Made by a program: the position numbers and the translations under genes
Shown here: positions 25,817 through 33,035 of the stretch, in pieces
How the letters are laid out: every line of letters starts with the position of its first letter
Numbering within the stretch: position 1 is the stretch's first letter
Source of the DNA: Microbispora sp. H11081
Lineage (GTDB): Bacteria > Actinomycetota > Actinomycetes > Streptosporangiales > Streptosporangiaceae
Direction: 5' to 3'
NCBI RefSeq assembly: GCF_012999535.1
Contig: NZ_JABBWV010000015.1
Location: 110,730 to 174,729 of the forward strand
Length of the DNA stretch: 64,000 nt
Notes under the pieces: model-generated
What the model saw: only the letters and a program-made list of their open reading frames with translations
Database searches by the model: none
Told to the model about the DNA's origin: nothing

Positions 25817-27154
25817 ATGGGGGAAGGCGTGACGCGGAGTTTCAGGCCAGAAGAGCTTGAACGTCTGGCCGGTCTTATGGACGACCTGAACAGGTCGGCG
25901 GATGAGGTTCTTAAGCGTGCCTGGCCCCTACAGGTGTCCCAATTCGTCACACCGCTGGGGGAAATGCCGCGCTGGGGGAGCGAAACCGCCAAGGACCTGA
26001 GGCAGCGGGCGGCTATTGGGCGACTGCAGACAGGTGACCCGTTCGCCGGGCTCGTGTGGGCCGGCTTTCCACCGCTGGAAATCGTCGCGAATGGCAACAA
26101 GATCGACCCAGCGACTCTCATCTCCGTCAACTCGGTCGCGGACTGGGCGAATGCAACGGGAAATTCGGATTTCCAGCGCAAGCCCGGAGAGTCGCTGGAC
26201 GATTACCTGAAGCGACTCGAGGCTGCCGCGATCAGCAAGGCGATCCCGGCCCTCACGCCGCACGAGGCGACGGTCGCCAACATCCTCAAGATCGTCGGCG
26301 ATGTCAAAGGGGTCGCCGCCACCGCCCCGATCGTCACCACCCAGGCCGTGTCCCTCAGTCGCCTGCTGCTGAACAACCATGTCTCGCGGCCGCTCATCGG
26401 GAAACTGACAGGGGGCGCGTGGACGTTGCCGACGAGGTCCGCCACCGCGCCGGGCCCCGGAGCCGCGAGCCTGACCCGCCGGCTATTCATGAAAAGCAGT
26501 CTTTACCGCGACTACGTGTCCATGCTTCCCGAGTACGCAGAAATGGATCAGGTCAATCGGGCAGTGAACGCGGGGCGGACGCTTGCTGGTGCCAGGGTGA
26601 ACAACCTCCTCAACGTTGCCTTCGGCAACAATGAGCTCGCCGCTGTGCTGGGCGGTACCACCCACTCGCGCGAAACTGTGACTGCCTCCAGCCAGGCCAA
26701 CCTGCTCAAGGTCTGGTCGGCCACCGCGGACCCGAAGAAGATGGAGGCTGCTGCCGCGGTCCTAAAGGTCGAGCCCACCGCTCTTACCCGGCTGGGAACG
26801 GTGGCCCGAACCGCCGGCGCCGTCCGGTCGCTGGGCATCGTGGGTGGGGTCGTCTCCACCGGCTACAGCGCGGCAAACGTCATCTCGCAGGGCGATCCGA
26901 TCGCCGCGTTCAAGCGCAACGGCGCCGGATATGTCGCGGATATCGCCGAGGTAGGCTTCAACGCCTCCCTCACCGCCGCGATGATCTGCCCCAATCCCCT
27001 CACCCTCGGAGCTACCGTCGTCACGGGCGCCGTATACGTCGGTGCCAAAGTCGTCGAAAATTGGGACGACATCGAGGCGGGTGCGAAGAAGGCGTGCAAA
27101 GCGATCGGCGACGGGGCCGAAAAGGTATTCAGCAGCATCAACCCCTTCGACTAG
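25817..27154 (+). CDS. Large substrate-like protein of an orphan type VII cassette
   Basis: A 445-residue protein that I do not recognise by name. The N-terminus is a helical, charged region (RPEELERLAGLMDDLNRSAD); the middle is mixed; residues about 320-415 are rich in Gly, Ala and Val with hydrophobic stretches (SLGIVGGVVSTGYSAANVIS and LTLGATVVTGAVYVGAKVV) as in the C-terminal parts of secreted LXG/PPE-like proteins; it ends in a charged amphipathic helix. A YxxxD motif (Y240-A-E-M-D244) occurs once. No known toxin motif is seen. Codon third positions are visibly more A/T than in neighbouring genes. Divergent partner of the WXG100 gene and first in a four-gene run. Confidence 0.65.
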   Translation: MGEGVTRSFRPEELERLAGLMDDLNRSADEVLKRAWPLQVSQFVTPLGEMPRWGSETAKDLRQRAAIGRLQTGDPFAGLVWAGFPPLEIVANGNKIDPATLISVNSVADWANATGNSDFQRKPGESLDDYLKRLEAAAISKAIPALTPHEATVANILKIVGDVKGVAATAPIVTTQAVSLSRLLLNNHVSRPLIGKLTGGAWTLPTRSATAPGPGAASLTRRLFMKSSLYRDYVSMLPEYAEMDQVNRAVNAGRTLAGARVNNLLNVAFGNNELAAVLGGTTHSRETVTASSQANLLKVWSATADPKKMEAAAAVLKVEPTALTRLGTVARTAGAVRSLGIVGGVVSTGYSAANVISQGDPIAAFKRNGAGYVADIAEVGFNASLTAAMICPNPLTLGATVVTGAVYVGAKVVENWDDIEAGAKKACKAIGDGAEKVFSSINPFD

Positions 27155-27171
27155 CGCAGGGAGACCGACCG

Positions 27172-28002
27172 ATGCCGTCCTTCGACAGTGCACGTGACCG
27201 ATTCCGGCTCGGCCCCGCCCATCTGGGGGTCCTGGGCTGTTTCTATGAGGGGAGGGCGGTCACGGCCGACCTGGTGACTGCCCGGAACGAGCTGCGGGCC
27301 GCCGGCTTGATCAATGACGACGACGCCGTCGTCCCCGAGCTCGCCGGCCTGACGAACGCCCTTGCTGAGCCGATCTTGCTTGTCCACATCGAAAGCACCG
27401 GTGGTCAGGGCACCACGAACCACGGTGCGGTCATCGGCAACGACGCCTGTTACGTGTACGAAGGGTGGCCGGGTGAACCGGAGTCGGAGTATGTCCGCAC
27501 CGACCTCAGCACCCTCGTGTGGTCACTCGCCCGAGCGGTCGGCCTGCGTGAAAGCGACGCCAAGCCACCGGCGGCGACGATCATCACCACGACGGTCGGT
27601 GTCATGGACGCCGGATTCGTAGCGCTCTCTGAAGCGGACACCGACGATGTGGAGGGAGTCGCCGAGCGGTTGCGCGCGGCGTTGGCCGCCAAGGGCGGGC
27701 TCGCTGATCCTGAACTGACGGTTTTCACCCATCTTCTGTTGCAGCTCAACGGCAACTGGCGGATGACCGTGGCGTGGAACAACCGCGAGGGCCGGGGAAC
27801 AGACATCCGCGGTATCACCGTGCTCGATTGCGGCCCCCTCGGATACTGGCTGCGCGAGCGTCCCGCCGAGCCGATCATGCCGGGGGCGGTGACGCCCGAC
27901 AGCGAGCTCCGGCTGGTGTTCACGGAGACGCCGCGCGTCTGGGAGCTGATCACCGAGCTCCTCCCCAGCCTCGATCAATTGCCCGCTCCGACGAAACGGT
28001 GA
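27172..28002 (+). CDS. EspG-like secretion chaperone candidate
   Basis: A 276-residue soluble protein. The block ELRAAGLINDDDAVVPELAGLTNALAEP split over residues about 35-65, followed by alternating strands (ILLVHIES, GAVIGNDACYVYEG) and LVWSLARAVGL, has the order seen in EspG-family proteins, which bind and keep soluble PE-PPE substrates of ESX secretion. This is my reading of the pattern, not a proven match. No membrane segment. Start ATG 27172 has GCAGGGAGA ahead, 17 bases after the substrate-like gene. Its stop overlaps the next start (GTGA). Confidence 0.55.
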   Translation: MPSFDSARDRFRLGPAHLGVLGCFYEGRAVTADLVTARNELRAAGLINDDDAVVPELAGLTNALAEPILLVHIESTGGQGTTNHGAVIGNDACYVYEGWPGEPESEYVRTDLSTLVWSLARAVGLRESDAKPPAATIITTTVGVMDAGFVALSEADTDDVEGVAERLRAALAAKGGLADPELTVFTHLLLQLNGNWRMTVAWNNREGRGTDIRGITVLDCGPLGYWLRERPAEPIMPGAVTPDSELRLVFTETPRVWELITELLPSLDQLPAPTKR

Positions 28003-28580
28003 ACGACGTGCACGGGTTCGATTTCGACCTCGTACGGCGCATGCCCTCCCGCTCCTTCGAGCGGCAGAGCACGTACCTCTCCCTGACCGGTACGGCCGGG
28101 CAATATGGAGAAGTGACCGTCACAGTGGGGACGGTTCCCCGGCAGGCCACGCTCGCCGCACCAGGGTTGCCTGAGGCGTCGGTCTCTCATCCCGACGATC
28201 TGAAGCAGGGTCTCATCCTCATCGATGAGCGGACACGGCTTAGCGTGGGCGGGCTCCAGGCGACCCTCACGTGGAATCGGCGCTCTATCGGGAAGAAGGG
28301 CCGTGGCATCCGCATAGGGCTGGGAGACCGTGACTACGCATACCTTCGGATCGGCACGGGAGAGGAGGAACTGCGTGACGCCGAACGCGGGCCGCTCGTA
28401 CGTCAGCGCAATCGCTTCGGCAGATCTACGGTCGGAATGACCGTACTGTCGGCTGCCGATTCCATCGACCTCGCACTGGCCCTTGTTCTACAAGGCGCCG
28501 ACAGGACAGGGCTGACCATCACGCAGACGGCAGTCTTCGGCGTTCTGTCGTACCTGTACCCGGGGCACGGCGATGTCTGA
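27999..28580 (+). CDS. Unknown beta-rich cytoplasmic protein of the cassette
   Basis: A 193-residue protein that I cannot assign. It starts at GTG 27999, coupled by a four-base overlap, and ends overlapping the next start by eight bases. The sequence looks mostly beta-strand (TYLSLTGTAGQYGEVTVTVG, TRLSVGGLQATLTWNRRSIG, FGRSTVGMTVLSAADSIDLA) with no signal peptide or membrane helix, so it probably acts in the cytoplasm with the EspG-like protein. Tight coupling on both sides indicates that the products are made in fixed ratio. Confidence 0.7.
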   Translation: MNDVHGFDFDLVRRMPSRSFERQSTYLSLTGTAGQYGEVTVTVGTVPRQATLAAPGLPEASVSHPDDLKQGLILIDERTRLSVGGLQATLTWNRRSIGKKGRGIRIGLGDRDYAYLRIGTGEEELRDAERGPLVRQRNRFGRSTVGMTVLSAADSIDLALALVLQGADRTGLTITQTAVFGVLSYLYPGHGDV

Positions 28581-29034
28581 CGTCGAGATCGTCTACAAGG
28601 AGCGGCCCGGGAAGCCGAAGCTGTGGTTCGGCGTGCCCTGGGCGCTGTGCGCCGCGCTCATGATCTGGTCCTTTTGGAACTACTGGACGGAGCATCATGA
28701 GATCCCGCTCGATGCCCTGGTCGTCCTGACTCCGCTGTTCTTCGGCATCGCCTCCATCCCCGGGCTGGTCTCGCTGAGCAAGCGCCGTTACAACGCGATC
28801 ACCCTGACGTCCCGGACGCTGCGCGTGGGCCGTCACACCTTGCCCGTCTCCGACATCACGCTCCACCCGCCTACCACCGGCCGCATGCCCCGTCTGCTGG
28901 GCGGCGGGTACGACGTTCCGGTGGGCATGCATTACGTCGAGTTCGGCGGGCGGGGCGGTGAGCACTACCGGGTGGCGGTGGTGAACCCCCAGGCATTTCT
29001 CGCCGCGCTGACCCGAGTGAGCGCTGGGGCATGA
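28573..29034 (+). CDS. Two-TM protein with PH-like domain
   Basis: A 153-residue protein: two hydrophobic helices (about 22-38, PWALCAALMIWSFWNYW; 48-65, VVLTPLFFGIASIPGLVSL) and then a beta-rich cytoplasmic domain beginning RRYNAITLTSRTLRVGRHTL, in the manner of bacterial PH-like (YdbS/DUF3093-type) membrane proteins. The start overlaps the preceding gene by eight bases, so it belongs to the cassette and may anchor its complex to the membrane. Placement in a named family is tentative. Confidence 0.7.
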   Translation: MSDVEIVYKERPGKPKLWFGVPWALCAALMIWSFWNYWTEHHEIPLDALVVLTPLFFGIASIPGLVSLSKRRYNAITLTSRTLRVGRHTLPVSDITLHPPTTGRMPRLLGGGYDVPVGMHYVEFGGRGGEHYRVAVVNPQAFLAALTRVSAGA

Positions 29035-29202
29035 CGACGAGCGGCAGGGCAGCGCTCATGGCGTGGGCCTGCCCGGCACGGCCAGTCCGGACCGCATACG
29101 CGGGGACTCGAGGCCGTACGTCGGCCGCGGGGCGTCCGGAACGCTCCATCGGCCGCGCGGGAAGGACGGCTTCCAATCCTTGGCGGCCGGTGGGGCGAGG
29201 CC

Positions 29203-29865
29203 TCAGGACGCCCGGCGGCCCGCGGGGGTCCGTGGCTGTGGCTGCGGTTCCGGCTCGGCCGGCCCGCCGGTCCGCTGCGGTGGCACGACCGGCGTGGGCC
29301 GCACCAGGCCGAGGGCGACGACCTCGTTGGCGAGCCGGGTGCGCCGGTTGGTGCCCTCCGGGATGCGGAACTTCTGGTACAGCCGCAGCAGGTGCTGCTT
29401 GACCGCGGCCTCGGTCACCACGAGGTCGTCGGCGATCTCCCGGGCCGTCGCGGGCGCGACGAACGCCTCGTCGGACAGCGCGGGGCGGCAGAGCGACGTG
29501 AGCACGTCGACCTCCCGGCGGGTCAGCTCCGGCGCGGCGGCGCGGCGCAGCTCGACCTCGGGGGCGAGGTCCTCCCGCGGGATCCCGCCGACCCGGGCCC
29601 GGGCGGCCCCGAAGGAGACGACGTCGCCGTCGTCCAGCACCCTCCTGGCGATCGGCCTGCCGTTCACCCGGGTGCCGTTGCGGGACAGGCCCAGGTCCAC
29701 GACGTACAGGTAGGGCCCGCGACGGACGAATTCGGCGTGCAGCCGTGACACGCTCGGATCCGTCAGCCGGATGTCCACGCCCCGGCCTCGGCCGATCGTG
29801 GTGACGTCGGGGCGCAGCGGCACCACCTCGCCGCTGTCCTCGATCCGTATGAACGGCCCCTCCAC
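29203..29865 (-). CDS. FHA-domain protein fused to a LuxR-like helix-turn-helix
   Basis: A 220-residue regulator. Residues about 20-95 form an FHA domain with the phosphothreonine-binding signature IGRGRGVDI, SVSRLHAEF and LSRNGTRVNGR. Residues about 110-190 resemble a LuxR-type DNA-binding domain (LTRREVDVLTSLCRP, ATAREIADDLVVTEAAVKQH), expanded by an insert between its first two helices. The C-terminus is Pro-rich. It could couple Ser/Thr kinase signalling directly to transcription. GTG 29865 has GGGGAGG ahead. It converges on the type VII-like operon, with no gene in the 168 bases between. Confidence 0.8.
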   Translation of the reverse strand: MEGPFIRIEDSGEVVPLRPDVTTIGRGRGVDIRLTDPSVSRLHAEFVRRGPYLYVVDLGLSRNGTRVNGRPIARRVLDDGDVVSFGAARARVGGIPREDLAPEVELRRAAAPELTRREVDVLTSLCRPALSDEAFVAPATAREIADDLVVTEAAVKQHLLRLYQKFRIPEGTNRRTRLANEVVALGLVRPTPVVPPQRTGGPAEPEPQPQPRTPAGRRAS

Positions 29866-30046
29866 GGCAGTTCCTCCCCAGGTAGCCCGCCGTTACTTTC
29901 CCTATAGCTGCGGCTTACCCACCCGTGGCGATGGGGAATCGCCTTTGCCGCGAGCAGAATCAATCGCGAATTTGGTCTGGACCTTTGGGGGGTGCTTTAC
30001 CTGCTCACGGGTAGACTTCGCACGGAGATAAGCGGAGGAAACACCC

Positions 30047-31168
30047 ATGGCGGACAAGCCCACCAAAGGCCTCGCCGATGTCGTCGCCGCGTCCACCGCG
30101 ATCAGCGACATCGACGGCAAGGCCGGTCGTCTCTTCTACCGGGGATACGACATCCACGACCTGGCCGGGCGCGCGACCTTCGAAGAGGTGGCCCACCTGC
30201 TCCAGTGCGGCACGCTGCCGACCCGCGAGCAACTCGCCGGCTACGGCGCGGAACTGGCCGCGGGTCGCACCCTGGGCGCGCTCGCCGAGAGCAACGTCTC
30301 CGAAATCGCGGCGAAACAGGCGCCCATGGAGGCGCTGCGCACGCTGGTCTCGCTGGGCAGCGCCGACGACCCTGACAAGGATTCCAACGCCGGCGACGCC
30401 AACCGCCGCAAGGCCGCCAGGCTCACGGCCCAGCAGCCGGTCCTTGTCGCCCGCTACCACGCGGCCAGGACGGGAGCGGACATCCCCGACCCGGATCCCG
30501 AGCTGAGCACGGCCGCGAACTTCCTGCTGCAGATCACCGGCCGCCGTCCCGAGCGGCGCGAGGCCGAGATCTTCGACACCTGCCTGGTGCTGCACGCCGA
30601 CCACACGATGAACGCCTCGACGTTCGCCGCCCGCGTGTGCGCCGCGACGCTGTCCGACATGCACTCGGCGATCGTCGCCGCCATCGGCACGCTCAAAGGC
30701 CCCCTCCACGGGGGCGCGAACGAGCAGGTCATGCGTACGCTGGAAGCGCTGGACCCGAGCGGCGTCGCGCAGGCCGTAAGGGACAGGCTGGCGGCGGGCG
30801 AGAAGATCATGGGATTCGGGCACCGCGTCTACAAGACCGAGGACCCCCGGGCGACGCACCTGCGGAAGATGTCGCAGGAACTGGCCGAGGCCTCGGGCGA
30901 CGACACCTATTACCGCATGTCGCGGGAGATGGAGGAGGTCGTCTTCGCGGAGAAGCGCCTGTATCCGAACGTGGACTTCTACGCGGCGACCGTCTACCAC
31001 TATCTCGGCATTCCGACGGACCTGTTCACGCCTGTGTTCTCGGTCAGCCGGATGGCCGGGTGGACCGCCCACGTGATCGAGCAGCACGCCGACAACCGGC
31101 TGATCCGGCCGGACAGCGAGTACATCGGCGAGCGCGACCTCAAGTGGGCGCCCATCGACGAGCGGTGA
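30047..31168 (+). CDS. Citrate synthase (short type, citrate/2-methylcitrate)
   Basis: Condenses acetyl-CoA (or propionyl-CoA) with oxaloacetate. The 373-residue length is that of the short bacterial type, which includes 2-methylcitrate synthases. Active-site blocks: HADHTMNASTFAARV, GPLHGGANEQV with the first catalytic His, GFGHRVYKTEDPRA with the second, and the Asp-containing DLFTPVFSVSRMAGW. With sucCD and icd in the window it most likely serves the TCA cycle, but a methylcitrate role cannot be excluded. ATG 30047 follows AGCGGAGG. A TAGACT -10-like site is at 30012-30017. Confidence 0.92.
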   Translation: MADKPTKGLADVVAASTAISDIDGKAGRLFYRGYDIHDLAGRATFEEVAHLLQCGTLPTREQLAGYGAELAAGRTLGALAESNVSEIAAKQAPMEALRTLVSLGSADDPDKDSNAGDANRRKAARLTAQQPVLVARYHAARTGADIPDPDPELSTAANFLLQITGRRPERREAEIFDTCLVLHADHTMNASTFAARVCAATLSDMHSAIVAAIGTLKGPLHGGANEQVMRTLEALDPSGVAQAVRDRLAAGEKIMGFGHRVYKTEDPRATHLRKMSQELAEASGDDTYYRMSREMEEVVFAEKRLYPNVDFYAATVYHYLGIPTDLFTPVFSVSRMAGWTAHVIEQHADNRLIRPDSEYIGERDLKWAPIDER

Positions 31169-31237
31169 CAGCGCGGTGACGGACGAGACCGGCGGGAGGA
31201 ACGCGCCGAGGACATCGGCGGCAGGCATGGGAGAGAA

Positions 31238-31522
31238 GTGAGAACGAGGGAGAGCACGGCCTGGGGGCCGTACCTGCTGGTGGCGGCGCCCGCCGCCGCG
31301 GGGCTGGCCGCGATCGGCCTGGGTGTGCCGGTGACCGCGGGTGGTGCGATCATGGGGTTCGGCTTTCTCTTCGGATCCCTGATCCGGGTGACGGTCTCCG
31401 CACGGCGGGCGGGCGCGCTCGCGGTGCGCAGCAGGCGGATGGACGCGCTCACGCTTGCGGTGTTCGGCGCGGCGCTCGTCACCGGCTCGCTGCTCATGCT
31501 GCTGCGGCTGCACGACTCGTAG
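31238..31522 (+). CDS. DUF3017 small membrane protein
   Basis: A 94-residue protein with three hydrophobic helices (about 10-28, 33-50, 68-88) and basic loops. Size, topology and position in the folD-to-dehydrogenase neighbourhood match DUF3017, conserved in actinobacteria and of unknown function. Here the usual folD neighbour is 8.6 kb away because of the inserted genes between them. GTG 31238 follows GGGAGAG. Confidence 0.8.
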   Translation: MRTRESTAWGPYLLVAAPAAAGLAAIGLGVPVTAGGAIMGFGFLFGSLIRVTVSARRAGALAVRSRRMDALTLAVFGAALVTGSLLMLLRLHDS

Positions 31523-31560
31523 GGACACGACCTCGTCGCGGACTTACCACACCCGTCCGA

Positions 31561-31566
31561 TAGCCT
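31561..31566 (+). promoter_or_regulatory. Candidate -10 of the icd promoter
   Basis: TAGCCT lies 63 bases before the icd start. The leader contains GGCCAG (31571-31576) and CTGGCC (31597-31602), which could form a six-base hairpin before the ribosome site. Confidence 0.35.
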
Positions 31567-31629
31567 CAACGGCCAGTGAGCCTCAAAAAGGACGTGCTGG
31601 CCAGTTAATTCAGAAGGGGAACCCCACGC

Positions 31630-32847
31630 ATGCCCAAGATCAAGGTAGCGGGCCCAGTCGTCGAGCTCGACGGCGACGAGATGACCCGGATCATCTGGCA
31701 GTTCATCAAGGACCAGCTGATCCTTCCCTACCTCGACGTCGACCTGAAGTACTACGACCTCGGCATTGAGCACCGCGACGCCACCGACGACCAGGTGACG
31801 ATCGACGCCGCCAACGCCATCAAGCAGTACGGCGTGGGCGTGAAGTGCGCGACCATCACGCCGGACGAGGCCAGGGTCGAGGAGTTCGGCCTGAAGAAGA
31901 TGTGGAAGTCCCCCAACGGGACCATCCGCAACATCCTCGGCGGCGTCATCTTCCGCGAGCCGATCATCATGTCGAACATCCCGCGGCTCGTGCCGGGCTG
32001 GACCAAGCCGATCGTCGTCGGCCGTCACGCCTTCGGCGACCAGTACCGCGCGACCGACCTGAAGATCCCCGGTGAGGGCACGCTGACGCTGACCTTCACG
32101 CCGAAGGACGGCAGCGAGCCGATCGAGCTCAACGTCTTCGACTTCCCCGGCTCCGGCGTCGCCCTGGCGATGTACAACCTGGACGAGTCGATCCGCGACT
32201 TCGCCCGCGCCTCGATGCGGTACGGCCTCAACCGCGGCTACCCGGTCTACCTGTCGACCAAGAACACGATCCTCAAGGCGTACGACGGCCGGTTCAAGGA
32301 CATCTTCGCCGAGGTCTACGAGACCGAGTTCAAGGCCGACTTCGAGGCCGCCGGGATCACCTACGAGCACCGCCTGATCGACGACATGGTGGCCGCCTCC
32401 CTGAAGTGGGAGGGCGGGTACGTGTGGGCGTGCAAGAACTACGACGGTGACGTCCAGTCGGACACGGTGGCGCAGGGCTTCGGCTCGCTCGGCCTCATGA
32501 CCAGCGTGCTGATGACCCCCGACGGCCGCACCGTCGAGGCCGAGGCGGCGCACGGCACGGTGACCCGGCACTACCGCCAGCACCAGCAGGGCAAGCCGAC
32601 CTCCACCAACCCGATCGCCTCGATCTTCGCGTGGACCCGCGGCCTGCAGCACCGGGGCAAGCTCGACAACCAGCCCGAGGTCATCGACTTCGCCGAGAAG
32701 CTGGAGCAGGTCTGCGTCGAGACCGTCGAGGGCGGCCAGATGACCAAGGACCTCGCGCTCCTGGTCGGCGGCGACGCCGAGTGGCTGACCACGCAGGACT
32801 TCCTCGCGGCGCTCGACGAGAACCTCAAGAAGAAGATGGGCCAGTAA
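31630..32847 (+). CDS. icd: NADP-dependent isocitrate dehydrogenase, homodimeric type
   Basis: Oxidative decarboxylation of isocitrate to 2-oxoglutarate with NADPH formation. The 405-residue protein is of the eukaryote-like (type II) homodimeric class: [37 protein letters not shown] (isocitrate-binding Ser/Asn/Arg), the Lys/Asp region [20 protein letters not shown], and the NADP block [19 protein letters not shown]. Full length; ATG 31630 has AGAAGGGGAA ahead. A strong terminator follows. Confidence 0.96.
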   Translation: MPKIKVAGPVVELDGDEMTRIIWQFIKDQLILPYLDVDLKYYDLGIEHRDATDDQVTIDAANAIKQYGVGVKCATITPDEARVEEFGLKKMWKSPNGTIRNILGGVIFREPIIMSNIPRLVPGWTKPIVVGRHAFGDQYRATDLKIPGEGTLTLTFTPKDGSEPIELNVFDFPGSGVALAMYNLDESIRDFARASMRYGLNRGYPVYLSTKNTILKAYDGRFKDIFAEVYETEFKADFEAAGITYEHRLIDDMVAASLKWEGGYVWACKNYDGDVQSDTVAQGFGSLGLMTSVLMTPDGRTVEAEAAHGTVTRHYRQHQQGKPTSTNPIASIFAWTRGLQHRGKLDNQPEVIDFAEKLEQVCVETVEGGQMTKDLALLVGGDAEWLTTQDFLAALDENLKKKMGQ

Positions 32848-32863
32848 CACCCCTTCATCGGCG

Positions 32864-32894
32864 GGGGCCGTCCGGAGTGGTTCCGGGCGGCCCC
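32864..32894 (+). terminator. Strong hairpin terminator after icd
   Basis: Thirteen-base arms (GGGGCCGTCCGGA at 32864-32876 with TCCGGGCGGCCCC at 32882-32894), one T-G wobble, loop GTGGT, followed by TTT. Located 17 bases after the icd stop. Confidence 0.85.
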
Positions 32895-33035
32895 TTTCCC
32901 GTTGCCGCGGGGCGGACCGCTCGCCGCTCCGTCACGACCTCCGGACGTCACGGCGCGGTCTCGGGCCGCGGAACAGCGGTGCCGGGGCCGTAAAGTTTTG
33001 GTGGCCGGTACTTTGCAGAATCGTGGGGAACGGGG

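Noticed and set aside
25817..27154. Toxin domain in the large cassette protein
   Set aside because: I looked for nuclease, ADP-ribosyltransferase, NADase and deaminase motifs at the C-terminus and saw only Gly/Ala-rich hydrophobic sequence and a charged helix.
25505..29034. Prophage or integrated plasmid origin for the cassette
   Set aside because: No integrase, tRNA attachment site, flanking direct repeats or phage structural genes were seen; only base composition hints at transfer.
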